Assembly: GCA_031360885.1 (NCBI GenBank)
Contig: JANMCC010000224.1
Location: 1-18,646, forward strand
Length of the DNA: 18,646 bases
Reading direction: 5' to 3'
Source: Schlegelella_A sp031360885
GTDB lineage: Bacteria > Pseudomonadota > Gammaproteobacteria > Burkholderiales > Burkholderiaceae_C
The translations under genes were made by a program, and so were the position numbers. Positions 14,801 to 18,646 of this stretch are shown here, piece after piece. The notes under the pieces are model-generated. The model was not told where the DNA came from. It worked only from the letters and a program-made list of their open reading frames with translations, and ran no database searches. Within the stretch, counting starts at the first letter, position 1. Each line of letters opens with the position of its first letter.

Positions 14801-15759
14801 GCGGCGGCTCCCGCGGCGAACAGCTCGTCGTAGGAGACGCTCGCCGTGCCGAACTTGCCGACGACGATGCCGCCGGCGCGGTTGGCGATCGGCAGCGCCT
14901 CGCGCAGGCTCAAGCCCGCGGCGAGCATCGCGGCGAGCGTCGCGATCACGGTGTCGCCGGCGCCGGTGACATCGAAGACCTCGCGCGCCTGGGCCGGGAC
15001 GCTGACATGGCCGGCGGCGTCGAACAGCGACATGCCGTCTTCGGAGCGGGTGACGAGCAGGCCCTCGAGACCCAGTTCGGTACGCAGCCGTTGGGCGCGC
15101 TCGGCAAGCTGCGCCTCGCTCGACCAGCGCCCGACGACCTCGGCCAGCTCGGCGCGATTCGGCGTGATCACGGTGGCGCCCTGGTAGCGCGAGTAGTCGT
15201 CGCCCTTGGGGTCGACGAGCACGGGCTTGCCGGCGGCGCGGGCGAGTTCGATCATCTTCGTGATGTGCGTCAGGCCGCCCTTGCCGTAGTCGGAGAACAG
15301 CACGGCGTTCGTGTGCCCGAGTGCCTGCTCGTAGAAGGGAAGCATGCCCTGGAGCACCTCGTAGCCCGGCTCCTCCTCGAAGTCGACGCGCAGGAGCTGC
15401 TGCGAGCGGCCGATCACGCGCAGCTTGACGATGGTCGTCAGGTCGCGCCTGCGCTCGAACAACGACTCGATGCCGCTCTCCTCCAGCTTTCGCTCGATGA
15501 GATGCCCGGGCTCGTCGTCGCCGATGGCCGTGATGAGGCTGGTGCCCACCCCGAGCGCCTTGACGTTCAGGGCAACGTTCGCCGCGCCGCCGAGGCGTTC
15601 CTGCTGCCTGGCCGGATTGACGCGCACCACCGGCACCGGCGCCTCGGGCGAGATTCGGTCGACCGAGCCGAACCAGTAGCGGTCGAGCATCGCGTCGCCG
15701 ACCACGAGCACGCGGGCCGCGGCCAGGCGTTCGCGTGTGGGCAGCGTCATCGTGTTCAT
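14797..15759 (-). CDS. rfaE1: D-glycero-beta-D-manno-heptose-7-phosphate kinase (kinase-only HldE/RfaE1)
   Basis: 320 residues. Phosphorylates heptose-7-phosphate at C1 in the ADP-heptose pathway. PfkB/ribokinase fold: GDAMLDRYWFG (21-31), GGAANVALNVKALG (57-70), SDYGKGG (156-162), VDPKGDDYSRYQGATVITPNRAE (182-204, shown for position; key residues Asp183, Lys185, Asn201) and the catalytic DVTGAGD with Asp269. It ends after the kinase domain; the cytidylyltransferase half fused in E. coli HldE is absent, so a separate rfaE2/hldC must exist elsewhere. Start ATG 15759 overlaps the lapB stop as ATGA; ATG 15750 is three codons downstream. Next comes hldD, also by ATGA overlap. Confidence 0.95.
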   Translation of the reverse strand: MNTMTLPTRERLAAARVLVVGDAMLDRYWFGSVDRISPEAPVPVVRVNPARQQERLGGAANVALNVKALGVGTSLITAIGDDEPGHLIERKLEESGIESLFERRRDLTTIVKLRVIGRSQQLLRVDFEEEPGYEVLQGMLPFYEQALGHTNAVLFSDYGKGGLTHITKMIELARAAGKPVLVDPKGDDYSRYQGATVITPNRAELAEVVGRWSSEAQLAERAQRLRTELGLEGLLVTRSEDGMSLFDAAGHVSVPAQAREVFDVTGAGDTVIATLAAMLAAGLSLREALPIANRAGGIVVGKFGTASVSYDELFAAGAAA

Positions 15760-16943
15760 TGGTCTTCCAGTCGGCGCGGCGGGTAGGTGTCCCAGCCGAG
15801 GCAACCGGGACATTGCCAGAAGTAGTGCTCGGCCTCGAAACCGCAGGCGGCACAACGATAGCGGTGCAAGGGCCTGGCGGCGCGGCGCACGGCCTGGCGC
15901 AGGGCCGTGGCGTCCTCGACAGGCAGCGCGGCGATGGCCGGCGTCGAGCCGTCGGCGCCGGGGCTGGCCGCCGAGCGCGAGGCGAGCAGGGCTTGCGCCG
16001 CGGCCATGGTCGGGTGCTCGCGCAGGTGCGAGAGCAGCAACCCCTGGCGCGCCCCGGGGTCGGATTCGAGCGAGGCGATCGTCTCGAGCAGGTCGATCGT
16101 CGGCGCGTTCTCGTACAGCGAGCGCAGGCGCTCCAGCGCCGATCCGATCTTGCCCGCGGCCTTCGCGCTCGCCGCGTAGCGCCGGGCGACGAGGTTGAAA
16201 GCCGCCGGCTGCACCGACATCAGCGTGTTCCACAGGCGCAGCGCCTCGGCATGATCGCCGCGGGCGGCGGCGCGCTCGCCGGCGAGGAGCAGCGGCCGGG
16301 CGTCGCGCGGCGCGACCTCGCGCGCGGCCGCGACGGCGGCGTCGGCGGCTTCGGTCTGATGCGCCGCGTCGGCCTCGAGCGCCAGCTCGCACTGGTAATG
16401 CGCGATCCGCGAGGCGAACGAGCCGGTGCCGCTGTTCTCCAGCTGCCGCGCGATCTCGACCGCCGATTCCCACTCGCGCGCCCGCTCGTGCAGGTCGAGC
16501 AGGGCCAGCCGCGACTCGGTGTCGAAGGCGGTTCCGGCCAGCGCCTTGTACGCGTCTTCGGCGCGGTCGAACAGGCCGGCCTTCATGTAGTCCTGGGCGA
16601 GCGCGTGCTGGGCGCGAACGCGCTCGTCCTTGGGCAGGTCGGCACGGCCGAGTAGGTGCTGGTGCACGCGCACCGCGCGCTCGTACTCGCCGCGGCGCCG
16701 GAACAGGTTGCCGAGGGCGAAATGCAGGTCGGAGGTGTCGGGGTCCTGCTGCACCGCCTCGATGAAGGCGTCGATCGCCTTGTCGTGCTCCTCGTTGAGG
16801 AGGAAGTTCAGGCCCTTGTAGTAGACCTTGGGCGAGTCCTTCTGGTCACGCCGCCACTGCCGCACGTCGAGCCGCGAGGCGACCCAGCCGAGCGCGAACG
16901 CCAGCGGCAGGGCCCACAGCAGCCACTGCAGCTCAAAGTCCAT
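15756..16943 (-). CDS. lapB: LPS assembly protein LapB (TPR protein with rubredoxin-like zinc domain)
   Basis: 395 residues. In E. coli LapB (YciM) brings LpxC to the FtsH protease and so limits lipid A synthesis; it is anchored in the inner membrane and faces the cytoplasm. Seen here: an N-terminal membrane segment (about 5-21, LQWLLWALPLAFALGW), a basic stretch RQWRRDQKDSPKVYYKGLNF, and several TPR-like helical repeats from about 40 (for example DLHFALGNLFRRRGEYERAV). A C-terminal rubredoxin-like metal site has Cys364, Cys367, Cys378 and Cys381 (CAAC...CPGC). Length agrees with the E. coli protein. It overlaps lapA by 11 bases and rfaE1 by four, indicating tight coupling of LPS control with heptose synthesis. 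Confidence 0.95.
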   Translation of the reverse strand: MDFELQWLLWALPLAFALGWVASRLDVRQWRRDQKDSPKVYYKGLNFLLNEEHDKAIDAFIEAVQQDPDTSDLHFALGNLFRRRGEYERAVRVHQHLLGRADLPKDERVRAQHALAQDYMKAGLFDRAEDAYKALAGTAFDTESRLALLDLHERAREWESAVEIARQLENSGTGSFASRIAHYQCELALEADAAHQTEAADAAVAAAREVAPRDARPLLLAGERAAARGDHAEALRLWNTLMSVQPAAFNLVARRYAASAKAAGKIGSALERLRSLYENAPTIDLLETIASLESDPGARQGLLLSHLREHPTMAAAQALLASRSAASPGADGSTPAIAALPVEDATALRQAVRRAARPLHRYRCAACGFEAEHYFWQCPGCLGWDTYPPRRLEDQ

Positions 16944-17244
16944 CGCGGGGCGGATGCAGCTCCGCCGCCTCGGCGGCAGCCGGCGGGCCGGCGACCGCGA
17001 CCTTGTCCTCGGCCCTTCGCATCTGGGTGCGGGACAGGCGCCGGTGCCGCCACCAGCTCGGCACCATCGCGACGATGCCGAAGGCGCAGCCGATGCCGAA
17101 GGCGGCGAGGACGATGAAGATCAGCGGTCCCTGCCACTCGTAGCCGAAGAACCACTTGATCCTGGCCGGCTCGGTGTTGTTCAGCGCGAACGCGAACAGG
17201 ACGAAGAAGACGGCGGCCCGGAACAGCCAGACGAGCGTGCGCAT
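16933..17244 (-). CDS. lapA: Lipopolysaccharide assembly protein LapA domain-containing protein
   Basis: 103 residues. Small inner-membrane partner of LapB (DUF1049 family). Two hydrophobic helices at about 3-21 (TLVWLFRAAVFFVLFAFAL) and 40-61 (PLIFIVLAAFGIGCAFGIVAM) are joined by the family loop NNTEPARIKWFFGYEW, followed by a basic RHRRLSRTQMRR segment entering the cytoplasm and an Ala/Pro-rich end. ATG 17244 is chosen because it directly precedes the first helix; an extension to 17340 would add 32 Arg-rich residues and run into ihfB. It lies 23 bases after the ihfB stop and its 3' end overlaps lapB by 11 bases. Confidence 0.92.
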   Translation of the reverse strand: MRTLVWLFRAAVFFVLFAFALNNTEPARIKWFFGYEWQGPLIFIVLAAFGIGCAFGIVAMVPSWWRHRRLSRTQMRRAEDKVAVAGPPAAAEAAELHPPRDGL

Positions 17245-17267
17245 GGCGTCGGGAACGGTCCCGGGCC

Positions 17268-17615
17268 CTAGTCGCCGGCGGCGACGCGGGGCGGCTGCCC
17301 GGCGGCCTCGGCCGGCTCGCCGCGCTTGGCGCCGACGCACGCGTCGACCGCTTCGCGCAGCGCCTTGCCCGGCTTGAAGTGCGGCACCAGCTTTTCCGAG
17401 ATGACGACCTGCTCGCCCGAGCGCGGGTTGCGCCCGACGCGCGGCGGCCGGCGGTTGATCGAGAAGCTGCCGAAGCCGCGGATCTCGATGCGGTGGCCGC
17501 GCGCCAGGGCGGAGGCCATCGCATCGAGGATCGTCTTCACCGCGAACTCGGTGTCGCGATGGGTGAGCTGGCCGAATCGCTCGGCCAGCTGGACCACCAG
17601 GTCCGATCGCGTCAC
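17268..17615 (-). CDS. ihfB: Integration host factor subunit beta
   Basis: 115 residues. Forms the IHF heterodimer with IhfA and bends DNA in replication, recombination and transcription. The HU/IHF fold is complete: MTRSDLVVQLAERFGQL helix, GHRIEIRGFGSFSINRR strands (40-56), and the DNA-clasping arm GRNPRSGEQVVI with the intercalating Pro64, closing with PHFKPGKALRE. About 20 extra C-terminal residues (GAKRGEPAEAAG and on) extend past the usual 94, a common variation in betaproteobacteria. Start is GTG at 17615, six bases after GGAG at 17622-17625. It is 13 bases downstream of rpsA, the conserved neighbour order of proteobacteria. Confidence 0.95.
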   Translation of the reverse strand: MTRSDLVVQLAERFGQLTHRDTEFAVKTILDAMASALARGHRIEIRGFGSFSINRRPPRVGRNPRSGEQVVISEKLVPHFKPGKALREAVDACVGAKRGEPAEAAGQPPRVAAGD

Positions 17616-17628
17616 CGGCGGCTCCGGA

Positions 17629-18646
17629 TCAGCTCGGCGGGTTCTGGTTGTCGAGCTTGGCGCGCAGCAGGGCGCCCAGGCTCGTCGTGCCGGCGTTCTC
17701 GCGCTCGTTCGACTGCGACAGGCGCTGCATCTGCTCCTGCTGGTCGGCGTTGTCCTTGGCCTTGATCGAGAGCTGGATCGAACGCGCCTTGCGGTCGACG
17801 TTGATGATCATGGCGTTGACTTCGTCGCCTTCCTTCAGCACGTTGCGCGCGTCTTCGACGCGGTCGCGGCTGATCTCGGAAGCGCGCAGGTAGCCGGTGA
17901 TGTCGTCGTTGAGCTGGATCTCGGCGCCGCGCGCGTCGACCGTCTTCACCTTGCCGGTGACCAGGGCGCCGCGGTCGTTGACCGAGCTGTAGCTGGTGAA
18001 CGGATCGCTGTCGAGCTGCTTGATGCCGAGCGAGATGCGCTCGCGGTCGACGTCGACCGCCAGCACGATCGCCTCGACGTCCTGGCCCTTCTTGTAGTTG
18101 CGGACCGCGGTTTCGCCCGGCTCGTTCCACGACAGGTCGGAGAGGTGCACCAGGCCGTCGATGCCCGCGGCCAGGCCGACGAACACGCCGAAGTCGGTGA
18201 TCGACTTGACGGGGCCCTTGACCCGGTCGCCGCGCTGCACCGTGGCGGAGAACTCCTCCCACGGATTGGCCTTGCACTGCTTCATGCCGAGCGAGATGCG
18301 GCGCTTGTCCTCGTCGATCTCGAGGACCATGACCTCGACTTCCTCGCCGAGCGAAACCGTCTTCGACGGGGCGACGTTCTTGTTGGTCCAGTCCATCTCC
18401 GAAACGTGGACCAGGCCCTCGATGCCCGGCTCGATCTCGACAAACGCTCCGTAGTCGGCGATGTTGGTGACCTTGCCGAACAGGCGCGTGCCCTGCGGGT
18501 AGCGGCGCGAGACGCCGTGCCACGGGTCGTCGCCGAGCTGCTTGATGCCGAGCGAGATGCGCTCGCGGTCGACGTCGACTGCCAGGACGATCGCCTCCAC
18601 GTCCTGCCCCTTCTTGTAGTTGCGCACGGCGGTTTCGCCGGGCTCG
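17629..18646 (-). CDS. rpsA: 30S ribosomal protein S1, C-terminal part (5' end outside window)
   Basis: S1 binds mRNA on the 30S subunit and unwinds structured leaders. The frame is open to the window edge; about 338 residues are visible. In order these are the end of one S1 domain, a full domain with GKVTNIADYGAFVEIEPG and VSEMDWTNKNVAPSK (domain 4), a full domain with KSITDFGVFVGLAAG and LSDLSWNEPGE (domain 5), and a last domain with RASEISRDRVEDARN (domain 6), then a polar tail. Oddity: the first visible 37 residues (18535-18645) equal the end of domain 5 exactly, although the following GDDPW...RRYPQGT identifies them as the end of domain 3, where other proteobacterial S1 proteins carry a VRHPSE-type sequence. 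The apparent ATG-like start at 18627 is an internal GTG. Confidence 0.95.
   Translation of the reverse strand, partial: EPGETAVRNYKKGQDVEAIVLAVDVDRERISLGIKQLGDDPWHGVSRRYPQGTRLFGKVTNIADYGAFVEIEPGIEGLVHVSEMDWTNKNVAPSKTVSLGEEVEVMVLEIDEDKRRISLGMKQCKANPWEEFSATVQRGDRVKGPVKSITDFGVFVGLAAGIDGLVHLSDLSWNEPGETAVRNYKKGQDVEAIVLAVDVDRERISLGIKQLDSDPFTSYSSVNDRGALVTGKVKTVDARGAEIQLNDDITGYLRASEISRDRVEDARNVLKEGDEVNAMIINVDRKARSIQLSIKAKDNADQQEQMQRLSQSNERENAGTTSLGALLRAKLDNQNPPS
18013..18123 (-). repeat. Direct repeat copy A inside rpsA (end of S1 domain 5)
   Basis: 111 bases encoding 37 residues, from EPGETAVRNYKKG to ISLGIKQL. It is repeated 522 bases away (two S1 domains of 87 codons) at 18535-18645. The two copies differ at seven bases, all third codon positions, and encode the same peptide. 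Confidence 0.9.
18535..18645 (-). repeat. Direct repeat copy B inside rpsA (end of S1 domain 3 by position)
   Basis: Partner of 18013-18123, cut by the window edge, so the full extent of the identity is unknown. The residues that follow (GDDPW) mark the domain 3 to domain 4 junction, whereas copy A is followed by DSDPF, the domain 5 to 6 junction. Confidence 0.9.

Noticed and set aside
14801..15853. Upstream extension of hldD fused in frame to about 350 extra residues
   Set aside because: It is rfaE1 read in the wrong frame; the Rossmann start MRVVVTGAAG and ATGA overlap mark the true start at 14800.
18535..18646. rpsA repeat as a simple assembly duplication at the contig edge
   Set aside because: The copies differ at seven scattered synonymous positions and are followed by different domain junctions (GDDPW and DSDPF), which a copied assembly segment would not show.

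Overview
The window is a piece of high-GC bacterial chromosome carrying housekeeping genes on both strands, almost fully coding. Gene content and order point to Betaproteobacteria, order Burkholderiales: rpsA-ihfB-lapA-lapB followed by a kinase-only heptose gene and hldD, a secreted ComEA-like helix-hairpin-helix pair, a 115-residue FKBP, and a DnaE with a proline-rich insertion that I recall (without having checked) from the Rubrivivax/Leptothrix/Methylibium group. The genus assignment is inference. No tRNA, rRNA, CRISPR array, transposase, phage gene or integration site was seen, and no gap between genes exceeds about 155 bases.

Layout, left to right. (1) 1-978, plus strand: C-terminal part of a DEAD-box RNA helicase, closed by a strong intrinsic terminator. 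(2) 1050-4303, minus strand: lysR, gluQ, an FKBP isomerase and a transglutaminase-like protease, read in that order as a probable operon. lysR and gluQ overlap by four bases. (3) 4420-5653, plus strand: pirin and a DoxX membrane protein, divergent from lysR across a 116-bp region that holds a dyad resembling a LysR-type operator. (4) 5718-6428, plus strand: a DUF599 membrane protein, convergent with egtB (6439-7734, minus). (5) 7840-12673, plus strand: dnaE and a patatin-like phospholipase. (6) 12680-13672, minus strand: two tandem ComEA-like genes, each with its own hairpin-bearing leader. (7) 13808-18646, minus strand: rpsA (partial), ihfB, lapA, lapB, rfaE1 and hldD. The last four overlap or nearly touch and unite LPS heptose synthesis with the LapA/LapB control of LPS assembly.

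I found no new multi-gene system. The observations most worth checking are at residue level and in non-coding DNA. In DnaE, an Asn occupies the position of a catalytic Asp (E. coli D403). In ribosomal protein S1, the end of what should be domain 3 is identical over 37 residues to the end of domain 5, with only synonymous DNA differences. The two comEA-like genes share a duplicated leader whose hairpin near the ribosome binding site is kept despite sequence drift, including one compensatory base-pair change. A LysR-type operator candidate lies between lysR and pirin, and promoter placement suggests leaderless mRNAs for dnaE and the DUF599 gene.
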